A stretch of 6,248 bases of DNA from an uncultured Lachnospiraceae bacterium (GCA_946549155.1 CAMNQN010000191.1:1-6248), one strand, 5' to 3'. Shown: positions 1 through 6,014, numbered from the stretch's first letter. Notes: generated by a model not told the origin, from the letters alone. Program-made: numbers and translations.

Positions 1-217
1 AGTTTTTCAGATGACAGGGTCGGCTCCGCGCTTTCCCTTCCTGCGTCCTGCTAATGAACCAAACACGAAGAACATTTACCTGAACAGTAACGGGAGTCGA
101 AATCAGGATGAAAATTGTTGCAGAAAGGGACTTTTCTTTTCAGATACAATGTGATATGCTGTACCTGATGAATTTATCAGGTTGAAATATATCGGTCGTT
201 TCTGACTACATTCCCCT
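1..217. other. Leader region upstream of rho, no confident gene
   Basis: No reading frame here is convincing. One plus-strand frame is open from the left edge to a TGA at 152-154, but it resembles no family I know. A 25-codon ORF runs from ATG 108 to TGA 183-185, with GGGAG at 92-96 as a rather distant possible ribosome site. A TACAAT at 145-150 looks like a -10 box but lacks a -35 at acceptable spacing (TTGCAG at 118-123 is 21 bases away), so I do not call the rho promoter. The clearest structure is the palindrome at 163-182, listed separately. Confidence 0.4.
163..182. promoter_or_regulatory. Interrupted palindrome upstream of rho
   Basis: The arms ACCTGAT and ATCAGGT are perfect 7-bp inverted repeats around a 6-base spacer (GAATTT). 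The element ends 68 bases before the proposed rho start codon. No T-tract follows, so it is not an intrinsic terminator. It could be a dimeric repressor operator or a small leader hairpin. Autoregulation of rho through its leader is known in other bacteria, but nothing here proves that this element does it. Confidence 0.4.
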
Positions 218-241
218 GTGATGGATAAGCAACGAATAGAT

Positions 242-247
242 GAGGTG
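242..247 (+). promoter_or_regulatory. Ribosome binding site deciding the rho start
   Basis: GAGGTG matches the anti-Shine-Dalgarno core and lies just before ATG 251, with 5 bases between GAGG and the ATG. The upstream in-frame GTG 218 and ATG 221 have a pyrimidine-rich upstream region without any such site. This favours initiation at 251, where the Rho N-terminal domain begins almost at once. Confidence 0.7.
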
Positions 248-250
248 TAT

Positions 251-1741
251 ATGAGAGAAAAATATGAATCTTTATCAGCGGTGGCACTGAAGGAACTGGC
301 AAAGGCCCGGGGTATTAAGCATGTCTCCGCAATGAAAAAAAGTGAGGTAATCGAAGCGATGCTGGCGGAGGATGCAAAGGCAGCCGCAGAGAAAATAAAG
401 GAAGTGACAGAAGAGAAAGAAATAAGAGAAACGCAGGAGGCGTCGGAGAGATTCCAGCGGGAGAGAAACATTCCGGAGAGAAATAATCAGGATCGGAATG
501 GGCAGGAAAGAAACGTCCAGGAACGGAATAATCCGGAGAAAAACAGCCAGGAAAGAAACAGCCAGGATCGGGAGAGGCGGAGCGACAAGCCTTCGGCGGA
601 TTTGGCGTCGTTGGACAGCGGCATTACGGTCAACGGTATTCTGGAGGTTATGCCGGATGGTTTTGGTTTTATCCGAAGCGATAATTACCTTCCAGGAGAA
701 AATGACGTGTACGTGTCTCCTTCCCAGATTCGCCGGTTTGGACTGAAAACCGGGGATATTATTTCCGGAAATACCAGAATCAAGGCCCAGCAGGAAAAAT
801 TCAGCGCACTGCTGTATTTAAAGACCATCAATGGAGTGCTTCCGGCTGAGGCGGCGAAACGATATAATTTTGAGGATATGACGCCTATTTTTCCGAATCA
901 GAGGCTGAAAATGGAGCGAAGCTCCAGAGAAATGTCCATGCGGATTGTGGATCTGATTTCCCCCATTGGAAAGGGACAGAGAGGAATGATCGTATCCCAG
1001 CCAAAGGCAGGTAAGACCACGCTGTTAAAAGACATCGCGAAATCTATTTTGCAGAATAATCCTGGCATGAAGCTGATTATCCTGCTGATTGATGAGCGTC
1101 CTGAGGAAGTGACGGATATCAAGGAGGCCATCACAGGTGACGGGGTGGAGGTTATTTACTCCACATTTGATGAGCTTCCGGAGCATCATAAGCGTGTGTC
1201 TGAAATGTGCATTGAGCGGGCGAAGCGTTTGGTGGAGCATAAACAGGATGTGACGATTCTGCTGGATTCCATTACCCGGCTGGCAAGGGCCTATAATCTG
1301 ACCGTGCCCCCCAGTGGGCGTACCTTGTCCGGTGGTCTGGATCCGGCGGCGCTGCATATGCCGAAGCGGTTTTTCGGCGCGGCCAGAAATATGCGGGAGG
1401 GCGGCAGCCTTACGATTTTGGCTACGGCTCTGGTGGACACCGGCAGCAAGATGGACGATGTGGTGTACGAGGAGTTTAAGGGAACCGGAAATATGGAGCT
1501 GGTGCTTGATCGGAAGCTTTCCGAAAAACGGGTATTTCCGGCTATCGATATTCAGAAATCCGGCACCAGAAGAGAGGATCTTTTGCTGGATGCGGAGGAG
1601 CTGGAGGCTGTCTACATCATGCGCAAGGCGTTAAATGGCATGAAGAGTGACGAGGCGGCGGAAAATATTCTGAATATGTTTGTTCACACCAGGGATAACC
1701 GGGAGCTGGTGGCGAAGGTACGCCGGCAGAAATATGTGTAA
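251..1741 (+). CDS. rho: Transcription termination factor Rho
   Basis: Cytoplasmic hexameric RNA-dependent ATPase/translocase that terminates transcription. From ATG 251 it has 496 residues, against about 420-430 for typical Rho. The extra length is an N-terminal insertion. In order: a Rho_N helical domain (about 7-40, LKELAKARGIKHVSAMKKSEVIEAML), an Ala/Glu/Lys-rich probable helix (41-70), a pentapeptide array (71-110), and the cold-shock-like primary RNA-binding domain (about 125-190, with MPDGFGFIR). The RecA-like ATPase core follows, with Walker A PKAGKT (251-256), DERPEEV (281-287), Walker B ILLDSITRLARAYN (336-349), Q-loop LSGGLDPAALHMPKRFFGAAR and R-loop GTGNMELVLDRK (411-422). All catalytic motifs are intact, so the enzyme should be functional. 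The preceding gene is outside the window; the next gene has its own promoter. An in-frame start at 218 would add 11 residues but has no ribosome site. Confidence 0.97.
   Translation: MREKYESLSAVALKELAKARGIKHVSAMKKSEVIEAMLAEDAKAAAEKIKEVTEEKEIRETQEASERFQRERNIPERNNQDRNGQERNVQERNNPEKNSQERNSQDRERRSDKPSADLASLDSGITVNGILEVMPDGFGFIRSDNYLPGENDVYVSPSQIRRFGLKTGDIISGNTRIKAQQEKFSALLYLKTINGVLPAEAAKRYNFEDMTPIFPNQRLKMERSSREMSMRIVDLISPIGKGQRGMIVSQPKAGKTTLLKDIAKSILQNNPGMKLIILLIDERPEEVTDIKEAITGDGVEVIYSTFDELPEHHKRVSEMCIERAKRLVEHKQDVTILLDSITRLARAYNLTVPPSGRTLSGGLDPAALHMPKRFFGAARNMREGGSLTILATALVDTGSKMDDVVYEEFKGTGNMELVLDRKLSEKRVFPAIDIQKSGTRREDLLLDAEELEAVYIMRKALNGMKSDEAAENILNMFVHTRDNRELVAKVRRQKYV
461..580 (+). repeat. 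15-bp in-frame tandem repeat inside rho
   Basis: Seven consecutive 15-base units (461-565) encode ERNIP, ERNNQ, DRNGQ, ERNVQ, ERNNP, EKNSQ and ERNSQ. An eighth, degenerate unit (566-580) reads DRERR. The consensus is [ED]-[RK]-N-x-[PQ]. The amino acid period is strict although codons drift (AGA/CGG for Arg, AAT/AAC for Asn). This suggests an old repeat expansion kept in frame by selection on the protein. It forms a charged, Asn/Gln-rich, probably disordered linker between the Rho_N and RNA-binding domains. Confidence 0.93.
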
Positions 1742-1751
1742 GGTATAGCCG

Positions 1752-1780
1752 TTGCTTTTTTGTATGAGATAAGGTATAAT
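1752..1780 (+). promoter_or_regulatory. Sigma-A type promoter for the rhodanese gene
   Basis: TTGCTT (1752-1757) and a perfect TATAAT (1775-1780) are separated by exactly 17 bases. It begins 10 bases after the rho stop codon, so the downstream genes can be transcribed independently of rho. The expected transcript start is near 1787, giving a leader of about 60 bases. Confidence 0.8.
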
Positions 1781-1799
1781 AAGCCGATGATTTTGAGCT

Positions 1800-1821
1800 C
1801 AGGGCCGGGGAACCGGCCTTG
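1800..1821 (+). promoter_or_regulatory. GNRA-capped hairpin in the rhodanese mRNA leader
   Basis: A 9-bp stem pairs CAGGGCCGG (1800-1808) with CCGGCCTTG (1813-1821), including one G-U pair, around a GGAA tetraloop of the GNRA class. It lies between the promoter at 1752-1780 and the ribosome site at 1836. No U-tract follows, so intrinsic termination is unlikely. It may stabilise the 5' end or protect the 3' end of rho read-through RNA. Its role is unknown. Confidence 0.6.
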
Positions 1822-1845
1822 TAAAAAGCAGGTATGGAGTTTATT

Positions 1846-2262
1846 ATGGAGCATACGAAAAAAGTATCATGGATCGTGGGTCTCTGCATTTTTCTGACGG
1901 TAGTTTTTTCAGCAGTGATCCTGATTAAGACCCTGTGGCCCAGCAAGGGGCTTCCCTATGAACAGGTTACCATGGAGCAGGCAGCGGAGTATATGGAATA
2001 TGAGGAGGGGTATATTCTTCTCGATGTCCGAACCCGCGAGGAGTACGATGGGGGACATATTCCCGGAGCGGTCTGCATTCCCCATGAGGAAATCAAAGAA
2101 AAGGCAGAAATGCTGCTGCCTGACAAGGAGCAGATGATTTATGTCTATTGCCGCAGCGGTAACCGCAGCAAACAGGCGGCTCAGGCTCTTTGTGATCTGG
2201 GATATACGAATATCACGGAGATCGGCGGTATTCTGGATTGGACGGGGGAGACAGAGAAGTAA
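1846..2262 (+). CDS. Membrane-anchored rhodanese-like domain protein
   Basis: A 138-residue protein with one N-terminal membrane segment (about 9-31) after a short Lys-containing start, followed by a single rhodanese domain (about 36-135). Rhodanese motifs are complete: LLDVRTREEY (58-67), GHIPGA (70-75) and the active-site loop CRSGNRS (102-108). Cys102 would carry the persulfide or act as the redox thiol. By the positive-inside rule the domain faces outside the cell, and no lipobox is visible. Start choice: ATG 1846 has GGAG (1836-1839) six bases upstream, whereas ATG 1834 has AGG only one base away. It has its own promoter and is probably co-transcribed with the membrane-protein gene starting 61 bases downstream. 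The substrate cannot be told from sequence; sulfur transfer or thiol redox work at the envelope is an inference. Confidence 0.88.
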   Translation: MEHTKKVSWIVGLCIFLTVVFSAVILIKTLWPSKGLPYEQVTMEQAAEYMEYEEGYILLDVRTREEYDGGHIPGAVCIPHEEIKEKAEMLLPDKEQMIYVYCRSGNRSKQAAQALCDLGYTNITEIGGILDWTGETEK

Positions 2263-2323
2263 AAGCTGAGGCAAAAAGGAAGAAATAAAAAAACAAAAAA
2301 GGAAAATAGAGAGTTAAAGATAG

Positions 2324-3589
2324 ATGGAAACGACAAGACAAATGACAAGAGAAAAGAGAACTGCAGAAACCAGAAGAAGAGCGGCGCTGTATACGATAGC
2401 GCCGACGGTGATCTTCATTATATCTTTTATGATGTTCTATAAGGAGGCACTGCTTCCCGGGAAAAGTGATATGCTTGCACATATGAAGTCTGCAGCCTCC
2501 TTCGATTTGGTGATGGGCCTGACGCACAATGGCTGGCATTTCGTCTGCTGGCTGTTTTATGCCTGTCTTCCCATTTCCCTGGAGGTGGCTGCTGGGCTGT
2601 CCACGGCAGTGTTTAATACGCTGACTGCCGTCCTGGTGATCTGGCTGATTGAAAGGTATTTTAAGGACATTTCGAGCCATGTGCCGGCTGCCACTGTGAC
2701 GGCGATTATTTCCCTGATTGTGGGCCCGTTGTATCTGAGGTTTTACAATTCCCGTTATTATATGGGACAGGGAACGCCGAATGTCTGGCATAATCCCACT
2801 ACAGTTGCCTGCCGTCCTTTTATGATTTTGATTACAGTACTGACGGTGGAATACTGGTCCTGTGACCGGGAGGAACATGTGGCTGTTGGAAGGCGCAGCC
2901 TGAAAAAGACCACGGCCTATCAGTGGGGGCTGATGCTTCTGCTTCTGATTTCTACTATCATTAAGCCTTCTTATCTGATGGTATATCTGCCGGTCTGCGG
3001 CCTGCGCGGGCTGTATCTTTTGGGAAAGGGCAGAGGAAAGAACATTATCTCTCTGATTTGTCAGCACCTGTATTTTATACCGTCCCTGCTTGTATTTTTA
3101 TGGCAGTATATTAAAATTTATCTGCTGGGCGGTATCAGCGGAAATGTAGGGGAGAGCGGCATTGAGATTGCATTTTTCAAGGTGGCCCGTCTGTATGCAT
3201 CATCGGTGACGGTTTCTCTGATTCTGAAGATGGCATTTCCTTTTCTGGTGATCCTCATCTGGCGGAAGGTTTTGTTTAAGGACAAGCTCTTTCAGTTGGT
3301 ATTTGCTCAGTTTGTATCCGGGCTATTGATTACCTGGACCTTTGCGGAGACGGGAAAGAGAGCGAAACATGGAAATTTCGGCTGGGGAAATATGCTGGCG
3401 GCTTCTCTGTTCTGGATCTTCTGTGTGATCTTTTTTGTGAAGGAAGTGCTGGAGAATCGGGAGAAAATTGCGGAAAGTGCAGCAGAGAAGGTTAAATATG
3501 GAATACCTGCCATTGTGCTTCTGTGGCATCTTCTGGCAGGTATCAGTTACTATGTATCTCTTTTGCTGAATATGAGCAGTCAGCTTTGA
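2324..3589 (+). CDS. Uncharacterised polytopic membrane protein, GT-C-like topology
   Basis: 421 residues: a basic cytoplasmic N-terminus (1-20, many Arg/Lys), then roughly ten hydrophobic segments, near 21-43, 71-90, 91-110, 120-138, 164-178, 201-223, 246-266, 290-312, 322-340, 357-374 and 393-415 (boundaries approximate). I do not recognise a named family. The first loop after segment 1 has KSDMLAHMK (47-55). A polar loop at 146-166 contains GQG, PNVWHNPT and CRPF. A late loop has AETGKRAKHGNFGWG (341-355). An acidic residue in the first external loop plus many membrane spans recalls GT-C glycosyltransferases acting on polyprenyl-linked sugars, but this is only an analogy. ATG 2324 has only a weak GAGAG (2309-2313) upstream; ATG 2342 is an alternative. 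Probably in one transcript with the rhodanese gene; the 61-base gap is A/G-rich with no terminator. Its 3' end converges on nudC. Confidence 0.85.
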   Translation: METTRQMTREKRTAETRRRAALYTIAPTVIFIISFMMFYKEALLPGKSDMLAHMKSAASFDLVMGLTHNGWHFVCWLFYACLPISLEVAAGLSTAVFNTLTAVLVIWLIERYFKDISSHVPAATVTAIISLIVGPLYLRFYNSRYYMGQGTPNVWHNPTTVACRPFMILITVLTVEYWSCDREEHVAVGRRSLKKTTAYQWGLMLLLLISTIIKPSYLMVYLPVCGLRGLYLLGKGRGKNIISLICQHLYFIPSLLVFLWQYIKIYLLGGISGNVGESGIEIAFFKVARLYASSVTVSLILKMAFPFLVILIWRKVLFKDKLFQLVFAQFVSGLLITWTFAETGKRAKHGNFGWGNMLAASLFWIFCVIFFVKEVLENREKIAESAAEKVKYGIPAIVLLWHLLAGISYYVSLLLNMSSQL

Positions 3590-3607
3590 TTTAAAATAAA
3601 GAGAAAT

Positions 3608-4456
3608 TCAGAACTCATGCTTCACGAAGGCATGGATCATGGCGGAAGTAATTGAAACATCGTCATCCGGTACGGGAACCTCCTCCCGGAGAAACCAGCG
3701 GCCCGCTGACAGTTCTCCGGTGTCCAGGGTGATTTCGTCGGAACCCTCCAGCTCGGCTGTAAAGCCCAGCGTCAGGTTCCCCGGAATTCCCCAGGGCTGG
3801 GAACCGAAGTACCGGATATTTTTTACCCTGACACCGGTTTCCTCCATTACCTCCCGGCGGACGGTATCCTCGGCAGTCTCGCCGATCTCGATAAAGCCGG
3901 CGATCAGCACGAACCAGCTTACCGGACGGCCTGCATATTTGGTCATGAGCAGCCGGTCGCCATCGTGCACCGCCACAATGATGCAGGGACTGATGCGGGG
4001 ATAAATTTCCGCATGGCAGGCAGGGCAGACCAGCTTACGCTCGTCTGTGCCCGGGACGGTCTTTGCGCCGCAGTGTCCGCAGAAACGGTTGGATTGGTAC
4101 CAGCTGTGAAGGTGCCAGGCCGTGTATCCGGCGAAGGCCAGATCCATGGGCCGCAGATCTCTCAGACAGCGCACGGAATGAGGAAACAGCAGCTTTTTCT
4201 GTTCCTGGAGCGCATAAAAGGAATTCGCTTTTTCGTCGGAAAGGTCTGCCAGGAAGTAATTTTGATTGTCGATGGCAAACAGGAAAAGAAAGTGAACGTC
4301 GGTACCGCTGAAATCCAGCTCTTCGTAATGGGGATAGCTTCCCCCGGCATTCAGGAATACCTGCTGTCCATGGAAGAGCAGGAATGCGTCGCCGGGGGCC
4401 GGGGACCGGAGTTTGTAGTCCAACAAAAAATGATGGGGATAGATGTCCTGTATCAT
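3608..4456 (-). CDS. nudC: NAD(H) diphosphatase (NudC-type Nudix hydrolase)
   Basis: Cytoplasmic enzyme of 282 residues that hydrolyses NADH/NAD to NMN(H) and AMP. Family members also remove NAD caps from RNA. The domain order is an N-terminal NudC domain (about 1-120), a zinc ribbon with Cys126/129 (CGHC) and Cys144/147 (CPAC), and a catalytic Nudix domain (about 155-280). The Nudix box G-x5-E-x7-REUxEExGU is complete at 187-209, with REVMEETGV at its end. The family signature that normally reads SQPWPFPxS appears here as SQPWGIPGN (219-227). Start choice: ATG 4456 has GAGG seven bases upstream; the frame extends further upstream without a ribosome site or family similarity. It has its own promoter and lies downstream of the transpeptidase terminator. 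Function is confident at family level; the changed signature leaves substrate preference less certain. Confidence 0.94.
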   Translation of the reverse strand: MIQDIYPHHFLLDYKLRSPAPGDAFLLFHGQQVFLNAGGSYPHYEELDFSGTDVHFLFLFAIDNQNYFLADLSDEKANSFYALQEQKKLLFPHSVRCLRDLRPMDLAFAGYTAWHLHSWYQSNRFCGHCGAKTVPGTDERKLVCPACHAEIYPRISPCIIVAVHDGDRLLMTKYAGRPVSWFVLIAGFIEIGETAEDTVRREVMEETGVRVKNIRYFGSQPWGIPGNLTLGFTAELEGSDEITLDTGELSAGRWFLREEVPVPDDDVSITSAMIHAFVKHEF

Positions 4457-4463
4457 AAGTAAA

Positions 4464-4467
4464 CCTC
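4464..4467 (-). promoter_or_regulatory. nudC ribosome binding site
   Basis: Read on the minus strand, GAGG (within AAAGAGGT) lies seven bases before ATG 4456. This fixes the nudC start. The frame remains open further upstream to about 4699, but that would run through the promoter and terminator. Confidence 0.8.
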
Positions 4468-4490
4468 TTTTCGTAATAGAATCATATTTG

Positions 4491-4518
4491 ATTATAAAGG
4501 GTTGTATGAAAAAGTAAA
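4491..4518 (-). promoter_or_regulatory. nudC promoter
   Basis: On the minus strand, TTTACT (4518-4513) is followed after 16 bases by a perfect TATAAT (4496-4491), about 34 bases before the nudC start codon. The predicted leader is under 30 bases. The -35 box falls in the T-rich tail of the upstream transpeptidase terminator, so the two signals overlap. Confidence 0.7.
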
Positions 4519-4553
4519 GAGGCTGCTGCAAAAATAATCTTGCAACAGCCTTT
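4508..4553 (-). terminator. Intrinsic terminator of the L,D-transpeptidase gene
   Basis: On the minus strand the arms AAAGGCTG-t-TGCAA and TTGCA-g-CAGCCTCTT (4553-4518) pair over about 13 positions with one mismatch and one G-U, around an 8-base loop. A T-rich tail TTTACTTTTT (4518-4509) follows. It starts 36 bases after the transpeptidase stop codon. In the plus direction the tail is poorer. Confidence 0.75.
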
Positions 4554-4589
4554 GTGATTCTTTTATAGCAGTTGGGTGAAAGATACAGA

Positions 4590-5906
4590 TTAGTAAATGA
4601 CAATGGTAGTTCCAATCGGAACCTTGTCGTATACCCATTTAATTTCCTTATCACCCAGACGAACACATCCGTGGGAAGCCGGGTTTCCAAGAGAGCCATC
4701 CCGGTACCATGCGCCGGAGGTGTAAAGCTTCACCCAGGAATGAATCGCGTTGCCGGAGAAGTAGCTGGCATAGTTTGCGTAGGAGTATTCGTCAAAGGGG
4801 AAGAAATAGGATTTCTTCCAGAGTCTGTAAGTGCCCTTAGGTGTGGAAGTGGCCGCCTTACCGGTGGAACATTTGTAACTCTTATAAATTTTCCAGTTGC
4901 ACTGAGAGCCTTTAAAGACATACAGGCGTTGTTTGTACAGGCTGATCCAGATCAGATAGTTTGTATTGCTGCGGTAGCCCTTATAATTTACAAAATCTTC
5001 TTTCACAGAAGTGGACAGATCTTTTTTGCTGTCATAGATACAGCTGTTAAAGGTCAGGTTACTGCTGTTAATGTACACACTTTTTCCGCTGCTCAGCTTT
5101 ACTGTGCATTTGGAAGAAGAACGGCTCGTGACGGTAACCTTTGTCCCGCCGCTGACCTTGACACTGCCGGAACCGTCAGCCCGCTGGGCCTTTACTGTGC
5201 TGTTCACAGTGGCCTTAAAGGTCATGGTGGGCATAGAGGATACAGAGGAACTGACGGCAAAGGGTTTTACGGTCACTGCGTTGGAATAGTTTCCGTATCT
5301 GGTGATGCCGGATACTTTACGGTAAGCGCGTACCTTAAACTGGTAGCTGGTTCCGTTGGTCAGTTTATTTATGGTCACGGAGGTTCCGGTCACGGTTCCG
5401 ATGGATACGTACTTTTTGGTGGCGCTGTTATACTGGAATACCTCATAGCCGGAGGCTCTGCTGATCTTTTTCCACCGCAGGGAAATCTTCTGGTTACCGC
5501 AGGACTTTACAGAGAGGTTTACTGTCCCGGGTTTTTTTACCTGGGGAGTTACCTTTACATTGGCGGATCTCTTTCCCTCGTACTTTTTGGACTTAACCGT
5601 GCGGTAAGCGGCAACACAGTAGGTGTAAGCCGCATTGTTTTTCAGTTTTTTTATGGTGCAGGAGGTAGACTTTGTGGTAGCCACTTTTTTGTAGGTACCG
5701 GTGGCGGTGTCTACCAGATAAATCGTGTAGCCGTTGGCTTTGGAAACTTTCTTCCATTTTAAGGTGGCGGAAGATTCCCCTGCGGTGGCTTTCAGGCCCT
5801 TTACCTGCCCCGGCGCATTACTGGCCGCATTCCCTGTTAATGGAATGGAAAGCAGGCACATCAGTGTGACGCATAAGAGCAGTATAGATTTTGTGAGACG
5901 TTTCAT
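4590..5906 (-). CDS. Secreted L,D-transpeptidase with two Fn3 modules and an SH3-like module
   Basis: 438 residues, exported cell-wall enzyme. A signal peptide (about 1-28; MKR start, hydrophobic core, cleavage near GNAAS) is followed by two homologous fibronectin type III modules at about 31-121 and 125-215, with matching WKKVSKANGY and WKKISRASGY. An SH3-like beta module follows (about 229-287), then a YkuD catalytic domain (about 314-438). The catalytic motif SHGCVRL has nucleophile Cys414 and His412; His389 lies upstream and TPKG at 355-358. L,D-transpeptidases make 3-3 cross-links in peptidoglycan or attach proteins to it; which one applies here is unknown. The Fn3 and SH3 modules probably bind wall polymers. 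They are rich in Lys, Ser and Thr, which would suit contact with anionic polymers (inference). The ribosome site AGAGGGGGT lies five bases before ATG 5906. It has its own promoter and terminator, so it is probably monocistronic. Confidence 0.93.
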   Translation of the reverse strand: MKRLTKSILLLCVTLMCLLSIPLTGNAASNAPGQVKGLKATAGESSATLKWKKVSKANGYTIYLVDTATGTYKKVATTKSTSCTIKKLKNNAAYTYCVAAYRTVKSKKYEGKRSANVKVTPQVKKPGTVNLSVKSCGNQKISLRWKKISRASGYEVFQYNSATKKYVSIGTVTGTSVTINKLTNGTSYQFKVRAYRKVSGITRYGNYSNAVTVKPFAVSSSVSSMPTMTFKATVNSTVKAQRADGSGSVKVSGGTKVTVTSRSSSKCTVKLSSGKSVYINSSNLTFNSCIYDSKKDLSTSVKEDFVNYKGYRSNTNYLIWISLYKQRLYVFKGSQCNWKIYKSYKCSTGKAATSTPKGTYRLWKKSYFFPFDEYSYANYASYFSGNAIHSWVKLYTSGAWYRDGSLGNPASHGCVRLGDKEIKWVYDKVPIGTTIVIY

Positions 5907-5928
5907 ATTTTACCCCCTCTTATTTTCA

Positions 5929-5957
5929 TTAAAACATTGTTAACAACTCGTTAACAA
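5929..5957. promoter_or_regulatory. Operator-like palindrome and 11-bp direct repeats in the transpeptidase leader
   Basis: TTGTTAAC (5937-5944) and GTTAACAA (5950-5957) form a perfect 8-bp inverted repeat with a 5-base spacer. The same DNA contains direct hexamers at an 11-bp period on the plus strand: TTAAAA (5929-5934), TTAACA (5940-5945) and TTAACA (5951-5956). The element lies about 22-50 bases downstream of the expected transcript start, a position that suits repression or a leader hairpin. The arms match the clostridial Rex half-sites (TTGTTAA/TTAACAA), but 7 bases separate those cores where Rex sites have 4. The direct repeats match the Bacillus PhoP box (TTAACA-N5-TTAACA). The regulator is not decided. 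Confidence 0.6.
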
Positions 5958-5985
5958 ATGTAAAAAATAATAAAATTCTACTTTC

Positions 5986-6014
5986 ATAATATACAAGATT
6001 CAGGGAGGTGTCAA
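5986..6014 (-). promoter_or_regulatory. Near-consensus promoter of the L,D-transpeptidase gene
   Basis: On the minus strand a perfect TTGACA (6014-6009) and TATTAT (5991-5986) are spaced by exactly 17 bases. The expected transcript start is near 5979, giving a leader of about 72 bases that contains the operator-like element at 5929-5957. Such a strong promoter with a downstream operator suggests regulated repression. Confidence 0.85.

Noticed and set aside
1756..1762. T-run just after rho as an intrinsic terminator
   Set aside because: No stem longer than about four pairs precedes it, and the run is better explained as the spacer of the promoter at 1752-1780.
2213..3067. 284-codon minus-strand open frame opposite the membrane-protein gene
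   Set aside because: It has no recognisable domain or ribosome site, a His/Gln/Arg-rich composition, and overlaps two well-supported plus-strand genes.
3617..3635. Short stem CATGC/GCATG near the nudC 3' end
   Set aside because: It lies inside the nudC coding sequence, needs a bulge, and has no T-tract, so it is not supported as a terminator.
4457..4699. N-terminal extension of nudC by 81 codons
   Set aside because: It would run through the nudC promoter, a terminator and the 3' end of the transpeptidase gene. ATG 4456 has a good ribosome site and matches the usual family length.
4572..5762. 396-codon plus-strand open frame opposite the transpeptidase gene
   Set aside because: It is antisense to a gene with a signal peptide, clear domains, promoter and terminator. 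Its composition (Gly, Val, Phe-rich, no domain) is what codon bias on the other strand produces.
5937..5957. Canonical Rex operator
   Set aside because: The arms fit, but the half-site cores are 7 bases apart and not 4, so a standard Rex site cannot be claimed; it is kept as an unassigned operator-like element.
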